A DNA stretch of 64,000 nt from Cryptosporangium minutisporangium (GCF_039536245.1 NZ_BAAAYN010000026.1:1-64000), one strand, 5' to 3'; counted from the stretch's first letter, positions 45,339-53,363 are shown. Made by a program: numbers and translations. The notes: generated from the letters alone by a model not told the origin.

Positions 45339-46754
45339 TCAGGCCGGCGAACCGATGCGGTGGACCCGAACGGTGTTCGTGGCGCCTGCGGTGTTCGGCG
45401 GCGTGCCCGCCACGATCACGACGCTGTCGCCCGGGTGGGCCCACGCCGCTTCCTGCAGCAGCGAGTCGACCTGCTCGACCATGTCGTCGGTGTGCTCGAC
45501 CGACGGTGAGAGAAACGTCTCGACGCCCCAGGACAGCGCGAGCTGGTTCCGCACGCTCGGCAGCGGGGTGAACGCGAGCAGCGGTAGCGCGGTGTGCAGC
45601 CGGGCCACCCGGCGGACGGTGTCACCGGTCAGCGTGAACGCGACCAGCGCCTTCGCCTCGATCACCTCGCCGATCTGCCGGGCCGCCGCGGCGATCGCAC
45701 CGCCCTGCGTCTTCGGCGCGTGCTGCAGAGCAGGCACCGGGGTCTTGGACTCCTCGACCGTCTCGATGATCTTGGCCATCGTGCGCACGGTCAGCACCGG
45801 GTAGCGGCCGACGCTGGTCTCGCCGGAGAGCATCACGGCGTCCGCACCGTCGAGAACCGCGTTCGCGACGTCCGACGCTTCCGCGCGGGTCGGCCGGGAG
45901 TTCTCGATCATCGAGTCGAGCATCTGGGTGGCGACGATGACCGGCTTCGCGTTCTCCCGGGCCATCTGCACGGCCCGCTTCTGGACCAGGGGAACCTGCT
46001 CGAGCGGCAGCTCGACGCCGAGGTCACCGCGGGCGACCATCAGCCCGTCGAACGCCAGCACGATCTGCTCGAGGTGGTCGACCGCCTCCGGCTTCTCGAT
46101 CTTGGCGACGACCGGCACCCGCCGGCCCTCCTCGTCCATGATCGCGTGTACGAGCTTGATGTCGTCCGGCGAGCGGACGAACGACAGCGCTACCAGGTCG
46201 ACGCCGAGCCGGAGCGCGAAGCGCAGGTCCTCGGCGTCCTTCTCGGAGAGCGCCGGGACGCTGATCTTGACGTTGGGCAGCGAGAGGCCCTTGTTGTTGC
46301 TGACCGGGCCGCCTTCGAGGACCAGACACCGGATGTCGTTGCCCTCGACGCCGGTGACCTCCAGCGCCAGCTTGCCGTCGTCGATCAGCAGCCGGTCGCC
46401 GACCGAGACCTCGGCGGCCAGCTTGCGGTACGTGGTGGAGACCCGGTCGTGGTCGCCGACGATCTCGTCGGTGGTGATCGAGACGACCTCGCCGGTCTTC
46501 CACTCGGTGGAGTCCTCGGCGAACCGTCCCAGACGGATCTTGGGGCCCTGCAGGTCAGCGAGAATGCCGATGGCCCGGCCGGTCTCCTCAGCGGCCTCGC
46601 GGACCCGCTGATAAACCCCTTCGTGGTCGGCGTGGTCGCCGTGACTGAAGTTCAGCCTGGCGACATTCATACCGGCGTCGACCAGCGCCCGGAGGCGCTC
46701 CGCCGACGCTGTCGCCGGTCCGATGGTGCAAACAATTTTGGCTCGACGCGTCAT
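45339..46754 (-). CDS. pyk: pyruvate kinase
   Basis: 471 residues. Converts phosphoenolpyruvate and ADP to pyruvate and ATP. N-terminal RRAKIVCTIGPA, NFSHG, active-site strand VPVVAKIEKPEAV with catalytic Lys and Glu, metal-binding MVARGDLGVELP, signature IVATQMLDSMI, and RAEASDVANAVLDGADAVML. Then the C-terminal allosteric domain. After NFSHGDHADHE the protein has no other change from the family. The ATG at 46754 begins the conserved N-terminus. Two similar palindromic sites upstream (46776-46789 and 46846-46859) suggest specific control. Convergent with the tRNA. Confidence 0.97.
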   Translation of the reverse strand: MTRRAKIVCTIGPATASAERLRALVDAGMNVARLNFSHGDHADHEGVYQRVREAAEETGRAIGILADLQGPKIRLGRFAEDSTEWKTGEVVSITTDEIVGDHDRVSTTYRKLAAEVSVGDRLLIDDGKLALEVTGVEGNDIRCLVLEGGPVSNNKGLSLPNVKISVPALSEKDAEDLRFALRLGVDLVALSFVRSPDDIKLVHAIMDEEGRRVPVVAKIEKPEAVDHLEQIVLAFDGLMVARGDLGVELPLEQVPLVQKRAVQMARENAKPVIVATQMLDSMIENSRPTRAEASDVANAVLDGADAVMLSGETSVGRYPVLTVRTMAKIIETVEESKTPVPALQHAPKTQGGAIAAAARQIGEVIEAKALVAFTLTGDTVRRVARLHTALPLLAFTPLPSVRNQLALSWGVETFLSPSVEHTDDMVEQVDSLLQEAAWAHPGDSVVIVAGTPPNTAGATNTVRVHRIGSPA

Positions 46755-46775
46755 GAGGTCAACCTAGCCCTCGTA

Positions 46776-46859
46776 GTGAACCGATTCACATCCCTCCCGT
46801 GGACGAGGGGTGGCAGCTACGGTGCTATAGCTTTACGCCGCGCTTGTGAACCGGTTTAG
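46776..46859. promoter_or_regulatory. twin operator-like sites upstream of pyk
   Basis: GTGAACCGATTCAC (46776-46789; GTGAA/TTCAC arms) and GTGAACCGGTTTAG (46846-46859) are near-copies with centres 70 bases apart. An AT-rich CTATAG lies between. The spacing of about seven helical turns suggests a looping or paired regulator site; no matching regulator gene is adjacent. Confidence 0.5.
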
Positions 46860-46987
46860 GGTCATCCTTCTAGTGATGCCCGGTTTTCTCCCGATCGGCA
46901 CGTGGGAAGTCGGGGCAGTTCCGAGCGCGAGCGGCGAGCCGGCGTGGGCGGGCCGGCCGGGGCCGGGCCGCATGGCCGGGTGGCGGA

Positions 46988-46993
46988 TATCCT
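46988..46993 (+). promoter_or_regulatory. -10 box, leaderless zinc-ribbon gene
   Basis: TATCCT ends 6 bases before the GTG at 47000, so the transcript would start at the start codon. No Shine-Dalgarno is present. Confidence 0.5.
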
Positions 46994-46999
46994 GAGCCC

Positions 47000-47224
47000 G
47001 TGGCCGCCTACGAGTACCGGTGTCGCGAGTGCCAGACCGTCTTCGAGGTCCGGCGCTCGATGCACGAGAGCGCCCCGTCCGCCGTGCCCTGTCCGAGCGG
47101 GCATCTCGACACGAGCCGGGTGTTCTCGGCCGTCGCGGTGACCGGCGTCGGCGGCTCCACCGCCCTTCCGGCAGCCTCCGCCCCGGCCGGTGGGGGCTGC
47201 TGCGGCGGCGGCTGCTGCGGCTAG
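47000..47224 (+). CDS. FmdB-type zinc-ribbon small protein
   Basis: 74 residues. N-terminal YEYRCRECQTVFEVRRSM and CPSGH match the FmdB/CxxC_CxxC_SSSS regulatory zinc ribbon (the second Cys pair here is CPSGH rather than CPxC). The C-terminus is Gly/Cys-rich (GGGCCGGGCCG), a second possible metal-binding end. Start GTG 47000, predicted leaderless. Function of the family is unclear; often near transporters or metabolic genes. It is followed by a periodic repeat array. Confidence 0.82.
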   Translation: MAAYEYRCRECQTVFEVRRSMHESAPSAVPCPSGHLDTSRVFSAVAVTGVGGSTALPAASAPAGGGCCGGGCCG

Positions 47225-47255
47225 CGCGCGCACTGCACCGCCGCTGCTGGCATGA

Positions 47256-47396
47256 ATGGTTGTCGCCGTTTCGGGTGACCGCCGAGATGGTTGTCGTGCC
47301 TGCCGTGCCATGACACGGACAGCGCGACAACCAATCCCAGCGCCACCCCGACAGCGCGACAACCACCGCACGCGCCACCCCGACAGCGCGACAATC
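47256..47396. repeat. 31-32 bp periodic array with inverted and direct copies
   Basis: Core GGTTGTCG occurs twice (47258, 47289; 31 bases apart). Its reverse complement, within GACAGCGCGACAA, occurs three times (47318, 47350, 47382; 32 bases apart). Units 2 and 3 share about 22 bases. The two orientations can fold into a hairpin: TGGTTGTCG 47288-47296 with CGACAACCA 47325-47333, plus inner CCGTG/CACGG. It fills the gap between the zinc-ribbon gene and the convergent GT39 gene. Confidence 0.8.
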
Positions 47397-47413
47397 ACGT
47401 CCTTGCGCCCCGG

Positions 47414-49513
47414 TCACGCCTTGGGGTTCGTCAGGTCGTAGACCGTCTGGTTCCCCACCGTGGTCGCGGTGAAGTGCTCCGCGACCCAGGCGCTGATCTC
47501 GCTCCCGCCCCGTCGGTTGCCGCCAGGACCGCCCTGGTCGCCCGTGCCGCCGCCGATGAAGTAGTGGATCTTGCCCTGCTCGACCCACTCCGTGAACTGG
47601 GCGAGCGTCGGCGCCGGGTCGCCGCCGCTGAACCCGCCGATCGGGATGACCGCCCGGTCGCTCTCCAACTGGAGGCCGGCCGCGCTCTGCGAGCCGTTCG
47701 CGGCCGCGGCCCACTTCGTCGTGGTCTTCGCGAGCAGCGCCACCAGCGCGGCGTTCGTGCCGCCGCCCTGCCGGGTGAACGTCGGGCCGCTGCCCTGACC
47801 GGGCTGCTGCGTCGCTCCTCCCGGGGCTTGCGGCGCCCTGCCGGGCGCCTGGGTTCCGCCGGGCGCCTGGGTTCCGCCGGGCGCCTGGGTTCCGCCGGGC
47901 GCCTGGGTTCCGCCGGGCGCCTGGGTTCCGCCGGGCGCGGCGCCTCCGGGGAAGGAGCCCTCGCCACGCCGCAGGAACCCACCACCCGGACCGCCGAATC
48001 CGCTGCTGCCCGCCGGCCCCGCGGTCGGGGTGGAGCCGTTGTGCGGCGTACCCGCCGTCGACGCCGCGTAGGCCGCCGGTCCGGCCAGTACCGCGACCGC
48101 ACCGACCGCGGCCCCGACCACCGCGACCCGCCGCGTCAGCCGCACGCCGACGAGGAGGACGAGCACCGACAGCGCGGCCGCGCCCAGCACGGCCCACCGC
48201 AGCCACGCGTTCCAGTCGGCCGCGCGGCCGAGCAGGTTCCACGCCACCGCGGCGGTCACGGTCACCAGCCCCGCCAGAACCACCCGCGCCACGAGCTGAT
48301 CCCGGACGCGCCAGAGCTCCCGCCCGCCGACCGCCAGCACCGCGGCCACGCCCGGCGCCAACGCGACGTTGTAGTACGAGTGGAAGATGCCTTCCATGTA
48401 GCTGAAGACGCCCGCGGTCACCAGCAGCCAGCCGCCCCAGAGGATCAGCGCCGCCCGGGTGCGGTCGGTCCGCGGCGCGCGTCGAGTGATCCAGACGCCC
48501 GCGACCAGCGCGATCAGGGCCGCCGGGAGGAACCAAGCGATCTGCGTCCCCATCTGGTCGTTGAACAACCGGGTGAGGCCTGCCTCACCGCCGAAGCCAC
48601 CACCGCCCATGCCTACACCGGGACCGTTGCCTCCGCCGGAGACGACCCGGTCGAGGCCGTTGTAGCCGAACGCGAGCCCGAGCTCGGTGTTGTCACCGGA
48701 CCCACCGATGTACGGACGGCTGTCCGCCGGCCAGAGCATCGTGGCGACGATGTACCAGCCGGCGGAGATCACCAGCGCGAGACCGCCCACCAGCAGCTGA
48801 CCGATCCTCCGCCGGACGCCGGTCGGCGCGCACACCAGGTAGACCAGGGCGAGCGCCGGGAGCACGAGGAACGACTGGAGTGTCTTGGTGAGGAACGCGA
48901 ACCCCAGCGCGACGCCGGCCAGCGCCAGCCACCCGGTACCCGCCCTGCTCGCCGCGGCGTCCAGCGCTCGGACCACGCAGTACGCCGCGGCGATCATCAG
49001 CAACACGAGCAGGGCGTCCGGGTTGTTGAACCGGAACATCAGGACGGCGACCGGCGTGACCGCGAGCAGGGCCGCCGCGGCGAGGCCCGCCGCCGGGCCC
49101 GACCAGCGGCGGACGGCCGCGTAGAGCAACCAGACCGACGCCACGCCCATCAGTGCCTGCGGCGCCAGCATGCTCCAGCTGGAGAAGCCGAAGATCCGCC
49201 CGGAGAGCGCCATCACCCAGAGCGCGGCCGGCGGCTTGTCGACCGTGATGACGTTGCCCCACTCGGACGAGCCGAAGAAGAACGCGGTCCAGCTCTTCGT
49301 CCCGGACTGGACCGCGGCGGCGTAGAAGTCGTTGGCCCAGCCCGAGGCACCGAGGTCGGAGAGGTAGAGGACCGCGGAGGCCGCCAGGACGAGGACGAGC
49401 ACCGGCCGGACCCAGGCAGGGTCGTCAGTACGTCCGCGGACGATCCGGCGCCGGACCGGTGCCGCCGTGGCCGACGGCGGGCGAGGAACTCGGTCGGTAG
49501 TTGTCTCCAGCAC
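47414..49513 (-). CDS. GT39/ArnT-like membrane glycosyltransferase with repeat linker
   Basis: 699 residues. GT-C glycosyltransferase: about eleven helices to residue 500. The first external loop SDLGASGWANDFYAAAVQ holds the catalytic-type Asp/Asn pair, followed by FFFGSSEWGNVITVDKPP (a hallmark of this actinobacterial group, with DKPP). A Gly/Pro-rich stretch near 280-310 and a linker near 505-580 with five TQAPGG units precede a C-terminal external domain (FIGGGTGDQGG). The group transfers mannose or similar sugars from polyprenyl phosphate, typically in protein or lipid glycosylation; the acceptor is unknown. GTG start, weak Shine-Dalgarno. Confidence 0.9.
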   Translation of the reverse strand: MLETTTDRVPRPPSATAAPVRRRIVRGRTDDPAWVRPVLVLVLAASAVLYLSDLGASGWANDFYAAAVQSGTKSWTAFFFGSSEWGNVITVDKPPAALWVMALSGRIFGFSSWSMLAPQALMGVASVWLLYAAVRRWSGPAAGLAAAALLAVTPVAVLMFRFNNPDALLVLLMIAAAYCVVRALDAAASRAGTGWLALAGVALGFAFLTKTLQSFLVLPALALVYLVCAPTGVRRRIGQLLVGGLALVISAGWYIVATMLWPADSRPYIGGSGDNTELGLAFGYNGLDRVVSGGGNGPGVGMGGGGFGGEAGLTRLFNDQMGTQIAWFLPAALIALVAGVWITRRAPRTDRTRAALILWGGWLLVTAGVFSYMEGIFHSYYNVALAPGVAAVLAVGGRELWRVRDQLVARVVLAGLVTVTAAVAWNLLGRAADWNAWLRWAVLGAAALSVLVLLVGVRLTRRVAVVGAAVGAVAVLAGPAAYAASTAGTPHNGSTPTAGPAGSSGFGGPGGGFLRRGEGSFPGGAAPGGTQAPGGTQAPGGTQAPGGTQAPGGTQAPGRAPQAPGGATQQPGQGSGPTFTRQGGGTNAALVALLAKTTTKWAAAANGSQSAAGLQLESDRAVIPIGGFSGGDPAPTLAQFTEWVEQGKIHYFIGGGTGDQGGPGGNRRGGSEISAWVAEHFTATTVGNQTVYDLTNPKA
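47843..47932 (-). repeat. 18-bp tandem repeat encoding TQAPGG
   Basis: Five identical 18-base units in frame within the linker of the GT39 protein. Likely variable in number. Confidence 0.93.
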
Positions 49514-49602
49514 GCGCCCGACGATCGACGGCGAACCTGACGCCGAGCTGAGACGCCGTGAAGAACCCGATGTGTATCAACTGACCGAGCGCACCCGCTG
49601 TG

Positions 49603-49717
49603 TTGACCTGGAGCCCGTCCAGAGCGGCGCTGGCAGTCGAGCGCGCCGACGCCGTGGCCTCAGGGTTTCCGCCATGAGGCGCGCTCGCCGGTCAGCGTCG
49701 TTCTGGGCGGGCCGCCC
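49603..49717. repeat. repeated structured hairpin element, copy B
   Basis: Same architecture as copy A: outer stem 49613-49623 with 49702-49712 (one G-T wobble), inner stem CGAGCGCGCC/GGCGCGCTCG (49638-49647 with 49678-49687), mini-stem GTGGC/GCCAT. Several bases differ from copy A in pairs that keep the helix. Its end touches the stop codon of the thioesterase gene. Confidence 0.85.
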
Positions 49718-50209
49718 TCAACGAAAAAGCATGCAGGTGGTGGTTGCGTGGGCCAGCAGCCGCCCGGCCGCGTCGGTGACCCGGCCTTCCGCCGTGGCCA
49801 CCCGGCCGCCGACGTGGATCACCTCGCCGACGCAGGTCAGCGTCCCGGCGTCCAGGCTCACCGCGCGCACGTAGTTCACCTTCAACTCCAGCGTGGTGTA
49901 GCCGACGCCGGCGGGCAGCGTGGTGTGCACCGCGCAGCCCATCGCCGAGTCGAGCAGCGTGGCGTGGATGCCGCCGTGCACGGTGCCGAGCGGGTTGGAG
50001 AACTCGGGCTTCGCGTCGAGGGTGAAGACCACCCGGCCTTCGTCGACCTCGGTGAGGTTCATGCCGAGCAGGGTGGCGATGTTCGGCGGCGGGGCCTTGC
50101 GGTCGCTGATCGCCCGGATCAGCTCGAGCCCGGAGTAGCCGGCCAGGCCGTGCAGCGCGGACGGGTCCGCCTGGCCCGGGCGGGGCGGCGATGGCTCGGT
50201 CGTCGTCAC
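49718..50209 (-). CDS. PaaI-family hotdog thioesterase
   Basis: 163 residues. Hotdog fold with FSNPLGTVHGGIHATLLDSAMGCA (key HGG and later Asp as catalytic region), TTLELKVNYVRAV and HVGGRVATAEGRVTDAAGRLLA. Likely hydrolyses an aryl- or acyl-CoA thioester. The GTG at 50209 follows GGGGAG; longer reading upstream is a shadow of the divergent regulator. It is divergent from an HxlR regulator across a palindrome, so probably its target. The stop abuts repeat element copy B. Confidence 0.92.
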   Translation of the reverse strand: MTTTEPSPPRPGQADPSALHGLAGYSGLELIRAISDRKAPPPNIATLLGMNLTEVDEGRVVFTLDAKPEFSNPLGTVHGGIHATLLDSAMGCAVHTTLPAGVGYTTLELKVNYVRAVSLDAGTLTCVGEVIHVGGRVATAEGRVTDAAGRLLAHATTTCMLFR

Positions 50210-50232
50210 GGTCTCTCCCCTGCTCGAAGTAA

Positions 50233-50247
50233 GTTCTGTTTCAGAAC
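50233..50247. promoter_or_regulatory. palindromic operator in the HxlR/thioesterase gap
   Basis: GTTCTG-TTT-CAGAAC, perfect 6-base arms, in the 78-base gap between the two divergent genes. It fits an HxlR-type autoregulatory and target operator. Confidence 0.6.
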
Positions 50248-50273
50248 GTAGCAGGCAGAACCGCCAGTTCGAG

Positions 50274-50279
50274 TAGGAT
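50274..50279 (+). promoter_or_regulatory. -10 box of the HxlR gene
   Basis: TAGGAT ends 8 bases before the ATG at 50288. No Shine-Dalgarno is seen, so the mRNA may be leaderless. The -35 is poor. Confidence 0.4.
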
Positions 50280-50287
50280 CCCGGAAC

Positions 50288-50728
50288 ATGAGGTGGTCGG
50301 AGATCGGCGCCGAGCGGTGCTCGGTCGCCCGCACGCTGTCCGTGATCGGGGAGCGCTGGACGATGCTCGTGCTGCGCGAGGCGTTCCTCGGCGTGCGGCG
50401 GTTCGAGGACTTCCAGCAGCGGACCGGGGCGTCCCGTCCGGTGCTGGCCGATCGGCTCCGGCACCTCACCGCCGACGAGGTGTTGGGCCGGCATCGGTAC
50501 GCCGAGAAGCCGGACCGGTACGAGTACCGCCTCACCGCGAAGGGCCTTGATCTGTATCCGGTGATCGTGTCGCTGATGAGCTGGGGCGACCGCTGGATGG
50601 ACGACGGCAGCGGTCCGCCGCTGCGGCTGACCCACCTGGACTGCGCCGGCCCGCTCTCGCCCACGCTGGCCTGCGGGACGTGCGGCGTGCCAGTCACCGC
50701 GCGCGACGTGCGCCCCACCCCCGCCTGA
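50288..50728 (+). CDS. HxlR-type winged-helix regulator
   Basis: 146 residues. CSVARTLSVIGERWTMLVLREAF is the HxlR hallmark, with the conserved Cys at residue 11, then RRFEDFQQRTGASRPVLADRL (recognition helix) and a YRLTAKGLDLYPVIVSLMSWGDRW wing and dimer helix. A C-terminal C-x-x-C (ACGTCG) with an upstream Cys may bind metal or sense redox state. Divergent from the thioesterase gene; the palindrome between them is the likely operator. Confidence 0.93.
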   Translation: MRWSEIGAERCSVARTLSVIGERWTMLVLREAFLGVRRFEDFQQRTGASRPVLADRLRHLTADEVLGRHRYAEKPDRYEYRLTAKGLDLYPVIVSLMSWGDRWMDDGSGPPLRLTHLDCAGPLSPTLACGTCGVPVTARDVRPTPA

Positions 50729-50819
50729 CCGCGACGCCTGCCCGGCGGTCGGTCACCGCAGGCGGGCGCGGCACCCCGCCGAGTCAGAGCGCCGCGGGCG
50801 GGCGTCGCACGTCGTCGGA

Positions 50820-52001
50820 TCAGAGCACCGCCACGGCGTACCCACCGAAGCCGATCGCAGCGACCACCGCCGCCGGGCCGACCCGGCGCAACGTCCCGCT
50901 CCACGGCGCCTCGAACCGGCGCGCGCCCCAGACCAGGGCCGCGAGCACCACGCAGTGCACCGGCAGCCAGACCAGCCGCCACCCGGCCCAGCCGAGCCCG
51001 TCCGGCAGCTGGTGCAGCCCGGGCAGATCGGCAGGCAGCGTTCCCACGGTGAGCAGCACCAGCGCGATCTGGTGCCAGCAGAACACGGTCATCGCGACGA
51101 GGTTGAGCATCGCCACCGCCGCCCACCGGCCCGGCACCCGCAGTGCGGCGGCGAGCCGGTCCCGCCCGAGCACCGCGAGGCCGCACTGCGCCATCGCCAG
51201 CGCCACGACCAGCAACGACGGCGGGTGCGAGTTCACCCGCCCGGCTCCCGGCACCCCGACGACGCTGGCCGGGTACTCGAACCACAGCACCAGCGACACC
51301 AGCAGCACCGCACCGACGGCGGCCACCGCCGCCGCTGCCCGGCGCGGCAGCCGCCCCTGTGCCCAGGCGACGCCGAGCACGTATGCGAACGCCCACCCCG
51401 GCAGGACGTTCACCAGGCCGACCCAGCCCGGGACGCCGTCGGCCCACGGCCCGTACCGCAGCGCGTCGACGACCGCGACCGTGACGACGAGCGGCAACGC
51501 CGCCCACGCCCCCAGACGGCGGACCAGCGCGACCACCACCGGCGTGAGCGCGGTGACGACCCCGTAGACCGCGATGAACCAGAGCGGCTGCACGACCAGG
51601 GCGGTCGTCGTGCGCAGCGTCCCGGCCGGTACCCCGGCGGCGGCGAGCAGCGGGAACGTCAACGCGAGGACGGCGGTCACCGCAACGACCGGGCGGGTCA
51701 GCCGGATCAGGCGGCGACGGATCCACCGACCGTACTCCCGCGTGCCCAGGCCCTGCGCCGCGGAGTAGCCACCGACCAGGAAGAACAGCGCGAGTAGCTG
51801 GAACACCCAGCTGAGCGGCGCGAAGTCCGGCAGCGCGGTGAGCGGGCTCCGGACCCGGAGCGCGCCTTCCGCGTCCGGGACCAGCGCCATCACCAGGTAG
51901 TGACCGATTACGACGCCGATCACGGCGAGTGCACGGAGACCGTCGAGCGCGCGGTCCCGGTCGGCCGGTGTCGCGGCCTCGATCCGAGTGGCCAGCGTCA
52001 T
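50820..52001 (-). CDS. acyltransferase 3 family membrane protein
   Basis: 393 residues with about ten helices. N-terminal LDGLRALAVIGVVIGHYL gives the family's conserved Arg/His, then LFFLVGGYSAAQGLGTREY, RRRLIRLTRPVV and CWHQIALVLL. This is the Acyl_transf_3 family, but closer to the membrane-acyltransferase group annotated as hypothetical than to OafA. The ATG at 52001 overlaps the stop of the DUF1023 gene (ATGA), so the two are coupled. The longer reading upstream is a shadow of that gene. Acceptor and donor unknown. Confidence 0.9.
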   Translation of the reverse strand: MTLATRIEAATPADRDRALDGLRALAVIGVVIGHYLVMALVPDAEGALRVRSPLTALPDFAPLSWVFQLLALFFLVGGYSAAQGLGTREYGRWIRRRLIRLTRPVVAVTAVLALTFPLLAAAGVPAGTLRTTTALVVQPLWFIAVYGVVTALTPVVVALVRRLGAWAALPLVVTVAVVDALRYGPWADGVPGWVGLVNVLPGWAFAYVLGVAWAQGRLPRRAAAAVAAVGAVLLVSLVLWFEYPASVVGVPGAGRVNSHPPSLLVVALAMAQCGLAVLGRDRLAAALRVPGRWAAVAMLNLVAMTVFCWHQIALVLLTVGTLPADLPGLHQLPDGLGWAGWRLVWLPVHCVVLAALVWGARRFEAPWSGTLRRVGPAAVVAAIGFGGYAVAVL

Positions 52002-53221
52002 CGCAGCGTCACCTCCGCCGCGCGGCCGAGGACGATGCGGGCGAGGTTCGCCAGCGACTCCGTGCCGTCGGTGTAGTACTGATCGTGGCCCTTCGCGGTG
52101 CCGGTGCGGAATATCTGCGCACCGAACGCCGGGTCGACCGGCGAGGTGCTGTGTCCCAGCCCGAACACGCGGACCGGTGGGGTGATCCGGATCGGGTCGT
52201 CCGCCGTACGTGCCGCCCAGACGCGTGCGGTGGTGCGCAGGTCGGAGGCCCGGTCGACGTCCATTCCGGGGGACGCGAGCGCGACCACCTCGTCGACCGG
52301 GGAGCCCGGCACCGCCCGTCCGCACACCACCGTGCCGTAGCTGTGGCAGAGCAGGCTGACGTGGGCCGGGGGGAGGCTGTGCAGGAACCGCCGCAGCGCG
52401 ACGGCACCGGCGATCGCCCGGGCCGAGCCCACCGCGGCCAGATCGACCCGCTCCGGCGCGTCGTAGCCCAGCCAGACGACAACGGCGACGTCCGCACCGA
52501 CCACCTCGCGTAAGCGGACCGCGTTGACCAGCGGCGAGACCCGTCTGCCGGACGGCCAGCGCAGCACGTTGTCGAGCCGCCAGCTGCTGCCGGGGACCAG
52601 CACCGCGATGTGCTCCGCCCGCTCCAGATCGCCGATGACCTGGACCACGCGGCCGTCGCCGCGCGGGTCGTACGCCAGGGTGCGGCCTGGGCGGGATTGC
52701 GGCGTGCTGCCGCCTCCTCCCGCGGTCGTGTCGGTCCGGACGCTGGTCGCCGCCACATCGGCCGCGCGGACGCCCCGCGCGGGGGCGGGGTCGGCCACGG
52801 AACCCGCGTCAGCCGCGGAAGCGGCGCGGGCCGCCGTGCCGTCGTCCATGGCGAGCGCGGCCTCGACGGTCGGAGTGGTCGCCGCCGCGAGCACACTCTC
52901 GTTCGCCTGGTAACGCAGAGTGAGCGGAACCCCGTCGAGGTTGCCGATCGTGGTCGGCGCGAGCCGCACCAGGTCAGCCCGCTGGCCCGGCGTCAGGCGA
53001 CCGACGAACGTCGCCACCTCCGCGGGCGAGGCGGTGGCCGGATTCGGCACGTCTGCCGTGTCGAGTTCGGGGGCGATCGTGGCGACGATCCTGGTCCAGG
53101 CGTGGAGACCCAGCGGCTCCGGTGCCTGCGCGCTCGAATGGTCGGTCGCCCACCACCCGGTGGCCGCCACCGACCCGACGAGGATCAATCCGCTGAGAAG
53201 CATGACGATGCTGGCCTTCAT
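51998..53221 (-). CDS. DUF1023 alpha/beta-hydrolase, exported
   Basis: 407 residues. N-terminal signal or anchor (SIVMLLSGLILVGSVAATG), a variable region to about 200 with a Gly/Ser stretch, then the DUF1023 hydrolase domain: HIAVLVPGSSW, VVVWLGYDAPE, nucleophile elbow LLCHSYGT (CHSYG), VALASPGMDVD with the likely acid Asp, and VFGLGHS. Homologues are predicted secreted esterases of unknown substrate. It starts the two-gene unit with the acyltransferase; hydrolase plus acyltransferase may edit acyl groups on a surface compound (inference). Confidence 0.88.
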   Translation of the reverse strand: MKASIVMLLSGLILVGSVAATGWWATDHSSAQAPEPLGLHAWTRIVATIAPELDTADVPNPATASPAEVATFVGRLTPGQRADLVRLAPTTIGNLDGVPLTLRYQANESVLAAATTPTVEAALAMDDGTAARAASAADAGSVADPAPARGVRAADVAATSVRTDTTAGGGGSTPQSRPGRTLAYDPRGDGRVVQVIGDLERAEHIAVLVPGSSWRLDNVLRWPSGRRVSPLVNAVRLREVVGADVAVVVWLGYDAPERVDLAAVGSARAIAGAVALRRFLHSLPPAHVSLLCHSYGTVVCGRAVPGSPVDEVVALASPGMDVDRASDLRTTARVWAARTADDPIRITPPVRVFGLGHSTSPVDPAFGAQIFRTGTAKGHDQYYTDGTESLANLARIVLGRAAEVTLR

Positions 53222-53288
53222 AGCCTCAGACGGTAGGAATTTCCGCCGTCCGAATCGTCACGCTACGGAGTCGACTACGGCTCCCTCT

Positions 53289-53323
53289 CAGGTATCGGTC
53301 GCGTGAGCCGACGCCGATACCTG
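53289..53323 (-). terminator. terminator hairpin after the two-component operon
   Basis: CAGGTATCGG (53289-53298) pairs with CCGATACCTG (53314-53323), 10 bp perfect, with an extra TCG/CGA inner pairing. It lies 40 bases past the response-regulator stop and upstream of the DUF1023 gene. Confidence 0.75.
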
Positions 53324-53363
53324 CGACCTCGGGGAACACCCGGAAGCGGCCCCCGAGCCGGGC

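Noticed and set aside
47256-47396. CRISPR array
   Set aside because: Repeats are too short, occur in both orientations, spacers are only about 10-19 bases, and no cas genes are near.
46833-48536. 567-codon minus-strand frame overlapping the GT39 gene and zinc-ribbon gene
   Set aside because: Frame-shifted shadow of the GT39 gene running through the repeat array; the VVALSGWR repeats in it come from the DNA array.
49467-49874. 135-codon frame through repeat copy B
   Set aside because: Crosses the hairpin element and is antisense to two genes; no protein-like features.
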